From the NCBI RefSeq assembly GCF_024730565.1, contig NZ_CP077725.1, positions 3,056,501-3,120,500 of the forward strand: a stretch of 64,000 nucleotides of DNA. Direction: 5' to 3'. A program made the position numbers and the translations under genes. Below the pieces are notes generated by a model. That model did not search any database and was not told the origin of the DNA. It was given only the letters and a program-made list of their open reading frames with translations. Below, one piece after another: positions 9,036 to 18,580 of this stretch; position 1 is the stretch's first letter; every line of letters begins with the position of its first letter. This stretch comes from Clostridium sp. CM027. Lineage in GTDB: Bacteria; Bacillota; Clostridia; Clostridiales; Clostridiaceae.

Positions 9036-12000
9036 AATAAAGGGGCTAAATTCGTTTGTACAGCAACAAACTATTGAATTTTCAAAACTTACGGAAAAAG
9101 GACTTTTCGGTATCTTCGGTCCAACAGCTAGTGGTAAATCCACAATTTTAGATGGGATAACCATAGCTCTTTATGGAAAAGTATCCAGAGACACCAAAGA
9201 GTTTGTAAACACAGAAACAAATGTTGTAGAAATAAGCTTCGATTTTGAAATAGGACTAGGGGAAACCCGAAAACTATATAGAGCAGAAAGAAGCATAAAG
9301 AGATTAAAAACTGGAAACTTCAAAACTGCTTATGCAAGGCTTATAGAAATAAATAAGGAAAATGCTGATGAAAACAAGGTACTAGCAGAAGGACCAAAGG
9401 ACATCGACACGAAAATCATAGAAATAATAGGACTGAAAGTTGAGGATTTTACAAGGTCAGTCGTGTTACCTCAAGGTAAATTCAATGAATTTTTAAAGCT
9501 TACAGGAAAAGAAAGAAGAAATATGCTAGAGCGAATATTTGCCTTAGAAAAATACGGTACCAAGCTTTATGAAAAAATAAGATCAGTTAGAAATGAAAAC
9601 CTAAAGACTCAAACTATGATTCAGGGGGAAATGAAGGGATATGAAGATGTAGGTGAAGAAGGCCATAATGAAATAAAATCCGTACTAGATGGTTTAAAGC
9701 AGGAAGAAAAACAAATTAAGGCTGATAAAAAAACTGTGGATAAAGAGTACGAGGAATATAAAACTATCTGGGAGCTACAACAAGAAAAAAGCCAGTATGT
9801 AAAAAAAGAAGCTGACTTAAATAAACAAGTACCAGAAATAAAAAATAAAAAAGAAAAATTTACGAGGGGAAGTTCAGCATTAAATGTAAAACCCTATATT
9901 GACAATGTATATGAAACTAAAAAAAGATTAGCGATAAACAAGGATACACTTCAAAAACTAAGCAGTGCTTTTTTAGTTGTATGTCAAAAGCTGAATATTA
10001 CAAAAACTTCTTATGATAAAGCGTGGACTGATAAAAACAATAAACTTCCTATTTTAATTGAAAAGGAAGTAAGTCTTAAACAAGCTACGAATATTGAAGA
10101 GAAAATAAGCTATCTAGCGGGGGAAAAAGATATCCTTTTAAAACAGCATAAAGAGATTAGAAGCAATATAAGTGAGAAAAATCTAAAAAGTGCAATTATT
10201 GTTACCAATAAGTCGAAAATAGAAAATCAATTGGGCGTTACTGAAGAAAAACTAAGTGGAATAGAAATACCACCAGAATATAGAGAAAAATTGTATAATG
10301 CCTATAACAGTGAACTAGAAGTTTCGGCCGCAACGAAAAATGTACAAGAGCTTAAGAAAAAAGGGGAAGATTTAAAGAAGGGTGCACATACCACAAAGTT
10401 AATGCATAGAGAAGCTATTATACTTAAGGAAAGCAAACAAAATAAACTAGTTCTTTTAGAAGAAAAAAGTAAGAAAATAGCAAATAATTTCCCGGGAGAT
10501 AATAATTTGTTGCTAGAAAAACAGGAGGCCTATAGTTCGCTACGGGATACCCTAGAGAAAGCTGTAGAAAACCATAAAATAAAGGGTGAACTACAAGGGA
10601 AATATAGAAATATTAACATTGAAACCGAAAAAGGTAGGTTAAATCTAAAAAATGCAGAAGAATCTATAGAAAGTGTGAAAGCTCAGCTTAAAATTATAGA
10701 AGGTGAGATAAAGGAAATAGAACAAGCTAACATGGCAGCAGTTTTAGCCTCTAGTTTAAAAGAGGGAGACGAACTTGGTAAGCCAAGACTATGCCCAGTG
10801 TGTGGGTCGGAGCATCATCCAAAAGTAGCAGAGCTAATAGTGAATACTGGTTTAGAAACTAAGAAGAGTTTAAAGCAAAGTGGAGAGTTAAACTTAGAAA
10901 ATTTATCTAAAGATTATCAAAAAGAGCAAATAAAACTTGTGAGGTTAATAAGCGATGAGGAGTATATAAATAGCCAATTAGAAATAGTTAATGTTAAGCT
11001 TCACGACATAAACATTGAGGAGCTTCGCCGCGAGAAAGATGCAAGAGAATCCTCATTAATTCAATTTAAGGAAAACTTAGAAGTCTACAACAAGCAAAAA
11101 ACTGAGATAGACTTAGAGCTAAATAAGCTACGTGATGAAAAAAGCAAAGTAGATATGGAAGAAGTAAAACTTGGAGAAGGTTTAAGAAAAGAAAACGAAG
11201 CGCTAATAGTAATAGATGAAGAGTTGTCTATTGCAGAAGGCAGATTAAAATTGCTACGCGAAAAGCATGAGCTTTTAAAAGTAGATTTGCTTAATCAGGA
11301 GAGTTCATTTAAGCAAAATCAAAGTGGTAGTATAACATCAGTATCCATAAAGGAAAAAATTCAGCAACTTAAAGATATAGACAATGAGGTAATAAAACTA
11401 ACTGCCATGGCAAGGAAGCTTCGAGTAGAGCTAGTAACATTAGAAAAGGAAGCATCTGACGTAGACAAGTGCTTAAGGGATCTTACCACTTCAAAAACGG
11501 AAATAGAAACCAGCGGTAAGGAAAAGAAGGCAGAAATAGACCGTTTGACTATCCAAATAGTTGAACTCTGTGGATTTACACAAGAGATGGATCGTACACC
11601 TAAAATTGAAATAGAAAAGGTGAAAAATGAAATAAAGGATATAACATCTATTGAGGCTAGTTTAAAAGATATTTTAGAAAAAGAAAATATAGAAAAGCAA
11701 AGATTAGACACTCAAAAAACCAGTGAAGAAAACAAAAGCGAAATGCTTTTAAAGATGCTAGAAGATGGAGAAAAAAAATTAGACATAGCTCTTAAAGAAA
11801 ATTCCTTTGAAAATGCTGAAATAGCTTGTCTTTATTTAATTTCAAGAGGAGACTTGTTACTAATTGAAAAAGAAATAAAACAGTATGAAGAATCTAAACG
11901 TAGCATAATAGATAATTTACAAAGAGTAGAAAATTTACTTAATGGAAAAGAAATAGACGCTACACTCTTTGAAGAGGTAAAAGAAAAAAGAGAAGTACTT

Positions 12001-12633
12001 GGGAAGATTTTAGAAGAAAAAACCAAAGCAATAGGAGCTCAATATAGGGCCCTTGAGGAAATGGAAAGAAAGCTACTAGAAGTTAAAAACCTTATAATAA
12101 AGAGAAGCGCTATAGAACACAAGCTTAGTCTTTTAAGAGAAATTGACACGTTAATTCAAGGGAATAAATTTGTGGAATATGTAGCTATGAAGCAGCTAAA
12201 ATACATATCTATGGAAGCCTCAAAACGATTAAAAGACATAACAAGAGGACGTTACGCATTGGAGCTTGATTCTGATGGAGCCTTTGTAATGAGGGATGAT
12301 TTTAATGGAGGAACAAGACGTGAAACCAATACATTGTCCGGTGGAGAAACCTTCTTAACTTCACTATGTCTTGCGCTTGCGCTGTCTTCACAAATTCAGT
12401 TAAAAGGGAGTGCTCCACTAGAGTTCTTCTTCTTAGATGAAGGATTTGGTACACTAGACACGAATCTTCTAGAAGTAGTAATGAACTCACTTGAAAAACT
12501 TCATTCAAGTACATTATCTGTGGGAATAATAAGTCATGTGGAGGAGCTTCGCAGTAGAGTGCCTGTAAAACTAATAGTTACGCCGTCAGAGCAGGGACAG
12601 GGAGGAAGCAAGGTAAAGCTAGAGTATACGTAA
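9016..12633 (+). CDS. sbcC: SbcC, Rad50-type ATPase of the SbcCD nuclease
   Basis: SbcC is the SMC-like ATPase partner of SbcD. Walker A GPTASGKST starts at residue 35. Long coiled-coil arms (Lys/Glu-rich, about 200-1000) surround the zinc hook CPVCG (Cys593, Cys596). The C-terminal head has LSGGE and FLDEGFGTLD. The ATG at 9016 is preferred over an in-frame ATG at 8995 because a GAGGAGG ribosome site lies about ten bases before it. The encoded protein (about 1205 aa) begins MKPVNLKIKGLNSF, the usual family start. Confidence 0.95.
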   Translation: MKPVNLKIKGLNSFVQQQTIEFSKLTEKGLFGIFGPTASGKSTILDGITIALYGKVSRDTKEFVNTETNVVEISFDFEIGLGETRKLYRAERSIKRLKTGNFKTAYARLIEINKENADENKVLAEGPKDIDTKIIEIIGLKVEDFTRSVVLPQGKFNEFLKLTGKERRNMLERIFALEKYGTKLYEKIRSVRNENLKTQTMIQGEMKGYEDVGEEGHNEIKSVLDGLKQEEKQIKADKKTVDKEYEEYKTIWELQQEKSQYVKKEADLNKQVPEIKNKKEKFTRGSSALNVKPYIDNVYETKKRLAINKDTLQKLSSAFLVVCQKLNITKTSYDKAWTDKNNKLPILIEKEVSLKQATNIEEKISYLAGEKDILLKQHKEIRSNISEKNLKSAIIVTNKSKIENQLGVTEEKLSGIEIPPEYREKLYNAYNSELEVSAATKNVQELKKKGEDLKKGAHTTKLMHREAIILKESKQNKLVLLEEKSKKIANNFPGDNNLLLEKQEAYSSLRDTLEKAVENHKIKGELQGKYRNINIETEKGRLNLKNAEESIESVKAQLKIIEGEIKEIEQANMAAVLASSLKEGDELGKPRLCPVCGSEHHPKVAELIVNTGLETKKSLKQSGELNLENLSKDYQKEQIKLVRLISDEEYINSQLEIVNVKLHDINIEELRREKDARESSLIQFKENLEVYNKQKTEIDLELNKLRDEKSKVDMEEVKLGEGLRKENEALIVIDEELSIAEGRLKLLREKHELLKVDLLNQESSFKQNQSGSITSVSIKEKIQQLKDIDNEVIKLTAMARKLRVELVTLEKEASDVDKCLRDLTTSKTEIETSGKEKKAEIDRLTIQIVELCGFTQEMDRTPKIEIEKVKNEIKDITSIEASLKDILEKENIEKQRLDTQKTSEENKSEMLLKMLEDGEKKLDIALKENSFENAEIACLYLISRGDLLLIEKEIKQYEESKRSIIDNLQRVENLLNGKEIDATLFEEVKEKREVLGKILEEKTKAIGAQYRALEEMERKLLEVKNLIIKRSAIEHKLSLLREIDTLIQGNKFVEYVAMKQLKYISMEASKRLKDITRGRYALELDSDGAFVMRDDFNGGTRRETNTLSGGETFLTSLCLALALSSQIQLKGSAPLEFFFLDEGFGTLDTNLLEVVMNSLEKLHSSTLSVGIISHVEELRSRVPVKLIVTPSEQGQGGSKVKLEYT

Positions 12634-12783
12634 GAGTATGAAATTTCTCCTATATGAATTGAAATAAGAGCTTAAATGTGACATTTGATTAAGAAATTCT
12701 AATATAATTAGTATATAAACAAAGTATTTTTTAGTAAACAATTGTTTTTAGTTTAGAATATTATTTTATTGGGAGGTAATAAG

Positions 12784-13035
12784 TTGAAAAAATTAAAAGG
12801 TAGTAAGACATTAATTTCATTAATTGCTCTTATATTATCAGTTTTATGCATATTTAATATCATTAATAGTGGAATTGCAATGTCAATTGTATTTCTATTA
12901 TTAGGTATCATGAGTATATTAGATGGGTATTCCTCATATATTAAGAATAAAAAAGGAGAAGCAACTTTTTTATTCTTAAGTGGATTAATTATAATCTTTG
13001 TTTCTGTATTTACAAAATTTTTTAGGAATGTATAA
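12784..13035 (+). CDS. Small two- or three-helix membrane protein, unknown function
   Basis: This 83-residue protein is hydrophobic, with likely membrane segments at about 12-31, 33-48 and 62-78 and short basic linkers. It resembles small clostridial and bacillary DUF3953-type proteins in size and layout, but that match is only an impression. The TTG at 12784 is chosen over a TTG at 12769 because GGGAGG at 12771-12776 is well placed for it and would lie inside the longer version. It stands alone between sbcC and a terminator at 13149. Function is not known. Confidence 0.7.
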   Translation: MKKLKGSKTLISLIALILSVLCIFNIINSGIAMSIVFLLLGIMSILDGYSSYIKNKKGEATFLFLSGLIIIFVSVFTKFFRNV

Positions 13036-13148
13036 GTATAATTTTTAGTAGCCTATACGTGTTCTCCTTAAATAATCCATTAATCGTATTTTTACAATAT
13101 TTTAGCTATCATAAAATATTATATTTCATAATGATTAGGGAAAAGTTT

Positions 13149-13180
13149 ATTGGCTTGTATTAAATGGACAAGCCAATTTT
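13149..13180 (+). terminator. Rho-independent terminator
   Basis: A perfect ten-base stem, ATTGGCTTGT and ACAAGCCAAT, encloses a nine-base loop and is followed by TTTT. It ends transcription of the small membrane gene at 12784-13035. Confidence 0.75.
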
Positions 13181-13288
13181 AGATGTATTATCATCATTAT
13201 TGTCTAACATAGCCATTAAATAAAATTTAACTGTTTTGCACTTCATGACAGCTTAGTTGGCACTACTCCTATAAGGAACAAGAAATAA

Positions 13289-13312
13289 AAGCTCCTGGAC
13301 CACCAGGAGCTT
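13289..13312. other. GC-rich hairpin without a T-tract
   Basis: AAGCTCCTGG and CCAGGAGCTT form a perfect ten-base stem around ACCA. No run of T follows, so it is a structured element and not a clear terminator. Apart from this hairpin and the terminator at 13149, the 13036-13453 interval shows nothing recognisable. Confidence 0.5.
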
Positions 13313-13453
13313 AACTAATGCCTAAACATATAGTTAAGAAATATTTGGAATTCAAGCAGAGACATACAACTATATTAAAATTTACCATATAATGTTAATA
13401 TAAGAGAGTGTTATTTATACGTTAAACTAATGGTTAGGAGGGATTTTTACTAT

Positions 13454-13777
13454 ATGGATAAAAGTAAAATAGTAAAATATTTCTGGTTCTGTTTAGAACA
13501 GGTTTTTTATGGATATTTGATCTGGTTGCATATGTCATTTGTATTAATACTAGCTTCATCCTATGTAACAAAAAATTATCTTATGGGTATGGTGGTAATA
13601 TTTTTTTTATACACCCCTTTCCATGTCTTTATTCACAAAAACCCTTATGGAGTTAAAAAAACTCACTTTAATAAAAATATAAACTTAATACAAGTTTTAA
13701 TGCAAATGCTTATTTTTTCACTTCTAATGTTAAATTTTGGAGATGCTATTTCGTTCTTAAAAAACTGGTGCAAATAG
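13454..13777 (+). CDS. Small membrane protein, unknown function
   Basis: A 107-residue protein with three probable membrane helices (about 8-35, 40-58 and 80-100). I do not recognise the family. The ATG at 13454 is chosen because TAGGAGGG lies at 13435-13442; the upstream in-frame ATG at 13430 would place that site inside the gene. The gene is monocistronic, and its stop codon lies inside a strong terminator hairpin. Confidence 0.65.
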   Translation: MDKSKIVKYFWFCLEQVFYGYLIWLHMSFVLILASSYVTKNYLMGMVVIFFLYTPFHVFIHKNPYGVKKTHFNKNINLIQVLMQMLIFSLLMLNFGDAISFLKNWCK

Positions 13778-13795
13778 AATTTGCACCAGTTTTTT
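13761..13795 (+). terminator. Strong terminator overlapping a stop codon
   Basis: AAAACTGGTGCAAAT pairs with ATTTGCACCAGTTTT across a very short loop and is followed by TTTTTT. The TAG stop of the preceding gene is within the hairpin. Confidence 0.85.
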
Positions 13796-13914
13796 GTAAA
13801 CATATTATTTTGGTGAATTAAAAAGAGGTAAGCAGGAGTGAAAAATTATTGATTTATTAAGTATAAAAGATATTAGAAAGCTACCAAGTAGTAAATACTC
13901 GGTAGATTTATTAG

Positions 13915-13958
13915 GATGTTTCAAAAATAACTGTATACATATTTAGTTTTGAAACGTC
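13915..13958. repeat. 44-bp imperfect palindrome, copy 1
   Basis: GATGTTTCAAAAATAAC pairs imperfectly with the end of the unit (TTTTGAAACGTC) around a central GTATAC. A second copy with only two differences lies at 35480-35523. The pair looks like a small palindromic mobile repeat or the fused ends of a lost insertion sequence. Confidence 0.7.
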
Positions 13959-14140
13959 TTAGATTTTGGATTAAGAATATTTTGGGTAATACGTTGCTAC
14001 TATTTCCGTTCGGTTTATTACTCCAATATTATGGAGAAAGTAAGCTATTTTAGAAGCTGGATTGTATGCACCAAATGCTTTAGCTAACTCGCGTATTGTT
14101 GAGTTAAGAAATATGGTGACTTAACGGCGAAAAAGTATTA
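13935..14140 (-). pseudogene. Unrecognised gene remnant
   Basis: Read on the minus strand, this stretch has an open frame with protein-like composition, including LAKAFGAYNPASKIAYFLHN and IGVINRTEIVATYYP. It has no start and runs into the 44-bp palindrome, where it stops. I do not recognise the family. On the plus strand another short open fragment (KDIRKLPSSKYSVDLLG, about 13860-13917) ends at the same palindrome. The rest of 13778-14416 holds a small hairpin (TTAACCATT/AATGGTTAA at 14191-14214) and nothing else I can support. Confidence 0.3.
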
Positions 14141-14416
14141 TGATTAGGAACGCTGAATCGTATCATAAGTAACGGAGGTTGTTTTTAGCTTTAACCATTG
14201 ATATAAAATGGTTAAGGCTATGCTTGCAAGTGGAAATACTGTATCATAAGTAAGATTCTAAATGTTTTTATTAGGAAAATTAAATTAACTAATAGTTAAT
14301 TTTTATGAATAAAAGATGAAAATTCTTCAATTGTTTAAATTATATAGATTTGATATCATTTAATTAACGAAGTCCTAAGTTAATTAAATGTACAAAAAAA
14401 TGGAGGAGTTAATTTT

Positions 14417-15448
14417 ATGAGAATAAGTGAGGTTATTAGAAATTATAGAAAAAAGGAAAATCTTACTCAAGAGCAAGTTGCTAATTATTTAAATATAAGT
14501 ACACCAGCAGTAAATAAGTGGGAAAATGGAATATCATGCCCAGATATAGCACTGTTAGCACCTCTTGCACGTGTTTTAAAAATTGATGTTAATACATTAT
14601 TGGCATTTGATGAGGAATTAACAGATGTAGAAGTAAAAAAGCTTACAAAAGAGGTAGGTGAAATGGCATCAAAAGAGGGACTCCAAAAGGCTTTTGGAAA
14701 GGCCAGTGATTTAATTAAAAAATATCCAAATTGTGATGAGTTGATATATTGGATATCAGTAGTATTAAGAATATATTTATTAGGGCCTCAAATTGAGGAA
14801 AAAGATAAGTATGAAAGGAAAATCATCGTTTGGCTTGAACTTGTAGCAACAAGTAGTAAAGAAAAGACAGCTTCTATGGCAAAATTAGAATTATCAGCAA
14901 TGTATAGGGCTAAAAAAGAGTATAAAAAAGCTCAAGAATTATTAGATAAAATTCCAGAAGTAGAGGTGGATAAAAAAATTCAACAGGCATTATTATATGA
15001 AAGTAGCGGGAAAATTGGTGAAGCTTATGGCATTTATGAGGGTGAATTAAGGAAAAATGCTCATGAAACCTTTGGGGCGTTATCTCTAATGATAAATCTG
15101 TCATATAAAGAAAAGAAATTTAGTGAAGCAGAAGAATACATAGAGCGTGCTAAAAAGGTAGCTGATGCATTTGATTTAGGAGCATACCATAAATATTCGT
15201 TAGATTTATGGTATGCAAAAGAAAAACAGGATAAAGATAAAGCTATAGAAATGATTATAAATATGGTAAATGAAGCAAGTAGCATGGATGATGCTATGAA
15301 GTCAAAACTATATAAGCATATGAAATTTAATGTGACCAACAGTTGGGGCAAAGAAAAATATGAAAGATTAGTAAAAGGGGCATTTAAAAAAGACAAAACC
15401 CTTGATTTTGTCAAAAATGATCCTAGGATAAAATTTCTATTGGACTAA
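14417..15448 (+). CDS. XRE-family regulator with C-terminal TPR-like domain
   Basis: The N-terminal helix-turn-helix (residues 1-65) has the Cro/CI signature LTQEQVANYLNIS followed by AVNKWENG. The remaining 280 residues are helical and TPR-like, with repeated alanine/lysine-rich helices. This resembles the large clostridial class of XRE regulators that often sense peptides or act on nearby transporters, but no ligand can be read from the sequence. TGGAGGAG precedes the ATG. The gene stands alone on the plus strand. A close operon partner is not evident. Confidence 0.85.
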   Translation: MRISEVIRNYRKKENLTQEQVANYLNISTPAVNKWENGISCPDIALLAPLARVLKIDVNTLLAFDEELTDVEVKKLTKEVGEMASKEGLQKAFGKASDLIKKYPNCDELIYWISVVLRIYLLGPQIEEKDKYERKIIVWLELVATSSKEKTASMAKLELSAMYRAKKEYKKAQELLDKIPEVEVDKKIQQALLYESSGKIGEAYGIYEGELRKNAHETFGALSLMINLSYKEKKFSEAEEYIERAKKVADAFDLGAYHKYSLDLWYAKEKQDKDKAIEMIINMVNEASSMDDAMKSKLYKHMKFNVTNSWGKEKYERLVKGAFKKDKTLDFVKNDPRIKFLLD

Positions 15449-15483
15449 GACTAATTTTCTTATATATCGTTGCAAACATTCAG

Positions 15484-15510
15484 AATAGTAAAAAAAAGAC
15501 AAGAACACTA
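15484..15510 (-). terminator. Terminator overlapping the stop of the 67-residue gene
   Basis: Read on the minus strand, AGAACAGTTAGTGTTCT is a short hairpin followed by TGTCTTTTTTT. It contains the TAG stop of the gene at 15508-15711. Confidence 0.6.
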
Positions 15511-15711
15511 ACTGTTCTCGCCTTCATCTGATAATATTTTTTTTCTTTCTGAAATTAACTGCTCTATTGATTCCATGTCTTCCATGGTTGCATGATTGCG
15601 TATAAATGATTTGCAACTGCTCCTACTCTTTAGATAACTAGAATATTTCCTATTCTTTTCTTCCCAATTTTGATTGTATATTGTTCTTTTGCTTTTTTCC
15701 ACTTTACTCAC
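15508..15711 (-). CDS. Small charged protein, unknown function
   Basis: A 67-residue, strongly charged protein with a Lys/Ser/Arg-rich first half and an acidic, helical second half (MEDMESIEQLISERKK). The family is not recognised. The GTG start follows TTTGGAG. Just upstream on the same strand is a further open stretch of about 27 codons (NDLDSLNKLVALAILIESYN) that ends 15 bases or so before this start, so the gene may be the second half of a decayed two-gene unit. A terminator overlaps its stop. Confidence 0.5.
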   Translation of the reverse strand: MSKVEKSKRTIYNQNWEEKNRKYSSYLKSRSSCKSFIRNHATMEDMESIEQLISERKKILSDEGENS

Positions 15712-15764
15712 TCCAAATCAAGATATTTTTTTAATTACATTATAACTCTCAATCAATATAGCTA

Positions 15765-16040
15765 ATGCTACAAGTTTATTCAAGCTATCAAGGTCATTCC
15801 AACCTCTCTAACAATATATCTTTTATTACATTGCTATTATTATTTTTCTACCATACCATCTAGCTTTATACTCTAACATTCTTCTAAATTCTGTGAAGCT
15901 AGCATCAGCTATTGATTAGCTATTTTTTTATGTAATTTTACTGCTTTTATTTTAGCTTTCTTTCTGTTATTACTACCTTTTGTTTCCTTGACAATTCCTT
16001 TTCAAGTTTAGATACATAAATTATACTTTAGTAATTCTCT
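15765..16040 (-). pseudogene. IS605-family TnpB/OrfB remnant
   Basis: On the minus strand, SKLEKELSRKQKGSNNRKKA and KIKAVKLHKKIANQ can be read from about 16025 down to 15915. This is the typical basic segment of IS605-type OrfB/TnpB. A further piece with FRRMLEYKARWYGRKIII lies at about 15835-15900. These are joined by stops and frameshifts, and neither the catalytic RuvC residues nor the zinc finger survive. It is a dead mobile-element fragment. Confidence 0.8.
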
Positions 16041-16102
16041 ATTTAATATAATAATCCTTTAAGAAATTGACTACGACATTATTTAAATAAATTTCTTTGT
16101 CG

Positions 16103-16128
16103 ATTCACTTTGCATATGCAAAGTGAAT
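16103..16128. repeat. 26-bp perfect palindrome
   Basis: ATTCACTTTGCAT and ATGCAAAGTGAAT form a perfect 26-bp palindrome with no spacer. It lies between the TnpB remnant and the excisionase-like fragment and may be a relic of mobile-element DNA. Confidence 0.6.
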
Positions 16129-16148
16129 ATGGCATACTTATGTTGTTG

Positions 16149-16273
16149 GGAGGTCAAGGCAATACGTCAGCCAGTTACTAAAAGAATCAAAGCTAATTCC
16201 TGTTAAAAAATCAAAGAAAAGCACATTATTTAGCAGGTCAGAAGTTATGGAATTTTATAAAAAGAGAGATTAA
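16149..16273 (+). pseudogene. 5'-truncated excisionase-like DNA-binding protein
   Basis: An open frame without a start codon encodes RQYVSQLLKESKLIPVKKS then TLFSRSEVMEFYKKRD and a stop. This is the second half of the MerR-like helix-turn-helix module of excisionase/HTH_17 proteins (RQYVSQLL-x-KLIPV...FSRSEV). The N-terminal half is absent. A terminator follows directly. Confidence 0.6.
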
Positions 16274-16290
16274 TTTTCTCTCTTTTTTCA
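16258..16290 (+). terminator. Rho-independent terminator
   Basis: AAAGAGAGA and TCTCTCTTT form the stem, followed by a T-run. It contains the stop of the truncated excisionase-like frame. Confidence 0.7.
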
Positions 16291-16382
16291 TGTATTTAAC
16301 TAACTTGTTTTTAGCAAGGGAATGGCTTTTTTATATAATATAATAGCTTTAAAATGTACTAGGGGTATGGCACCGATTCGCG

Positions 16383-16435
16383 GTGCGTCCCGACAGGGTG
16401 TATATTCTAACAGGTGGGAATCCTGCCACTTAATC
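16383..16435 (+). mobile_element. Probable 5' end of a group II intron (remnant)
   Basis: The sequence starts GTGCGTCCCGACAGGGTG. This fits the conserved GUGYG 5' end and the first paired C/G-rich element of bacterial group II introns. A hairpin follows (ACAGG...CCTG). No intron-encoded reverse transcriptase and no domain V/VI hairpin was found downstream before 16691, so only the 5' tip remains. The call rests on the motif alone. The rest of 16436-16690 shows no gene I can support. Confidence 0.4.
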
Positions 16436-16690
16436 TATAAATTATTTTTATACCACAATCAACAAAAGTATAAAACTATTTACATTTTGTTTAGGTTAGT
16501 ATTAAAAAAAAATTGTAGAAAAAATTTTTACATTATGGAGTCATTATTGTGAGGAAATTTCTTGGTGCGTTGTTATGTTCTATGAACCTTGCTATACTAT
16601 TAAACACTACGGTAGAAAAATTATTTATACTTGAAAGTTGAAAAGAAAAATAGTGTGATTATTAAATGTAAGGGTTAAGGAGGTTAGAGA

Positions 16691-17356
16691 ATGCTTAAGA
16701 TTTTTTTGATTGAAGATGATGAAACAATTGCTTTAGGTATAAAGTCATTTTTATTGAGAAACAGTTATAAAGTTATACATGCAGAGAATTTTAAAAAAGG
16801 GAAAGAGCTTTTTAAAACAGACATTGACATAATATTACTAGATTTAAATTTACCTGATGGGTCAGGTTTTGATTTTTGCCGCTATGTAAAAGAAATTAAA
16901 GACATTCCTATTATTTTTCTTACTATTAGGGATGAAGAATGCGATATTGTAAAAGGACTAGATATTGGAGGGGATGACTACATAACCAAGCCTTTTAAAT
17001 TAAGTGTTTTGCATTCTCGTATATTGGCTGTTTTGCGGAGAACTGTAAAACAGCAGATACAAGAAGATGTTCTATGGTGTGGGAATATTAAAATGATTAA
17101 ATCAGAAACAAAGGTATATAAAAATAATCTCGAAATAGAACTTACAATTGGTGAATACAATCTATTTAGGCATCTATTAGAAAATAAAAACCGTACTTTA
17201 ACACGAGGGGTTTTATTGGAAAAACTGTGGGATATCGATGGGGAATTTGTAAATGATAATACATTATCAGTAGCTATAAAGCGTCTTCGTCAAAAACTTA
17301 CGAATAATACAATTATTAAAACAGTGAGAGGAATAGGTTATAGGTTGGATGAGTAA
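16691..17356 (+). CDS. OmpR/PhoB-family response regulator
   Basis: The receiver domain (residues 1-115) has the acidic pair E8-D10, the phospho-acceptor D51 in LLDLNLPDG, and the switch Lys in YITKPF. A winged-helix DNA-binding domain follows (about 125-221) with the characteristic IKTVRGIGYRL end. The gene overlaps the start of the kinase gene by eight bases, so this is a standard two-component pair. The downstream ABC exporter genes are its likely target. The family resembles VanR/BceR-type regulators of cell-envelope or antimicrobial-peptide responses. The ligand is unknown. Confidence 0.93.
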   Translation: MLKIFLIEDDETIALGIKSFLLRNSYKVIHAENFKKGKELFKTDIDIILLDLNLPDGSGFDFCRYVKEIKDIPIIFLTIRDEECDIVKGLDIGGDDYITKPFKLSVLHSRILAVLRRTVKQQIQEDVLWCGNIKMIKSETKVYKNNLEIELTIGEYNLFRHLLENKNRTLTRGVLLEKLWDIDGEFVNDNTLSVAIKRLRQKLTNNTIIKTVRGIGYRLDE

Positions 17357-18569
17357 GAGGGATATGAATAAAAAGAAATTTACTGTATGGATGTTTATTA
17401 GTTTTTTATGTATAACATTTTTTTGTGTTATATTTGGAAATTTCATTTTTAAGCAGACAGAGAAGATTTTTTATGAAAAAGCAGCACAGATTATAGCGTT
17501 TGGTGTTAAGGCTGATCCTAATATTGAACAAGTATTGATATCATCGCTAAAAACTAATAATATAACAGAAATTAATAAAGGGAAAAAAATATTAGAGCAC
17601 TATGGATATAGTGAAGATTTTTTATATGGTTCTTATAATAATCGTAAAAGTTTTAATATAGTTACGGTTGGTATTTTGTTTTTGATCACTTTACTCTTTT
17701 TTTGTTTTGGAGGATTTCTGATAGGTCTAAATCATATAAAGCGTAAACGTATCGATAATCTTGCAGAATATCTTTACGCTATCAACGAAGGAAATTATAG
17801 AATAAATCCTCAGAAGAAAGAAGACGAATTCTCTATTTTAGAAGATGAACTATATAAAACAGTTGTGCTTCTTAGAGAAACCAGAGAAAAAGAAAGGAAA
17901 GAAAAAGAAAAATTAACAAATTACCTTGCAGATATTTCTCACCAAATGAAAACGCCACTTACGTCAATGTCACTTATGATTGAATTATTAGATGATAGGC
18001 CTATAAATGGGGAGGATGCTTTGTATATTGAGCGTATTTCAGCTCAGATATACCGTCTTAATCATTTGGTTTCGTCATTGTTAATACTTTCTAAACTAGA
18101 TGTAGGAACCTTAACATTAGAATGTAAATGGATTAATGTTTATGAATTGGTATGTACTGCTGTTGAGCCATTAATCTTAATGATAGAAAAAAAGGAGCAA
18201 CAACTTTCTATTCAAGAGGATAGTGATGTAGCTTTTATGGGAGATTTTTATTGGAACAATGAAGTCATCTTAAATGTTGTTAAAAACTGTGTAGAACATA
18301 CACCATGTGGAGGTGAAATTTCCATAGTGTATGAACAAAACCCTATTTGCACACAAATTATTATTGAAGATAATGGAAAAGGATTTCATAAAAAGGATAT
18401 ACCACATTTATTTACTAGATTTTACAAAGGCGAAAATTCAGCCAAAGATAGTGTAGGGATTGGACTTGCTCTTGCTCAATCTATAGTTAAGAAACAAAAT
18501 GGTGAAATTCGAGCAGAAAATAAAAAAACAGGGGGAGCGCGATTCACAATTAAGTTTTATTTGAATTAA
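17349..18569 (+). CDS. Membrane sensor histidine kinase
   Basis: Two membrane helices (about 12-34 and 102-125) bracket a short 70-residue extracytoplasmic loop. A linker, the HisKA phospho-acceptor in ISHQMKTPL (H198) and a HATPase_c domain with NVVKNCVEHT (N box), EDNGKGF (G1) and GIGLALAQSIV (G2) follow. It is the partner of the response regulator and overlaps it by eight bases. An in-frame ATG at 17364 behind GAGGG is an alternative start; it would cost five residues. Confidence 0.92.
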   Translation: MSKRDMNKKKFTVWMFISFLCITFFCVIFGNFIFKQTEKIFYEKAAQIIAFGVKADPNIEQVLISSLKTNNITEINKGKKILEHYGYSEDFLYGSYNNRKSFNIVTVGILFLITLLFFCFGGFLIGLNHIKRKRIDNLAEYLYAINEGNYRINPQKKEDEFSILEDELYKTVVLLRETREKERKEKEKLTNYLADISHQMKTPLTSMSLMIELLDDRPINGEDALYIERISAQIYRLNHLVSSLLILSKLDVGTLTLECKWINVYELVCTAVEPLILMIEKKEQQLSIQEDSDVAFMGDFYWNNEVILNVVKNCVEHTPCGGEISIVYEQNPICTQIIIEDNGKGFHKKDIPHLFTRFYKGENSAKDSVGIGLALAQSIVKKQNGEIRAENKKTGGARFTIKFYLN

Positions 18570-18580
18570 TGACAAGCAGT

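Noticed and set aside
16322-16552. A 76-codon open frame
   Set aside because: It starts without a ribosome site and reads across the probable group II intron end. The protein has no coherent composition.
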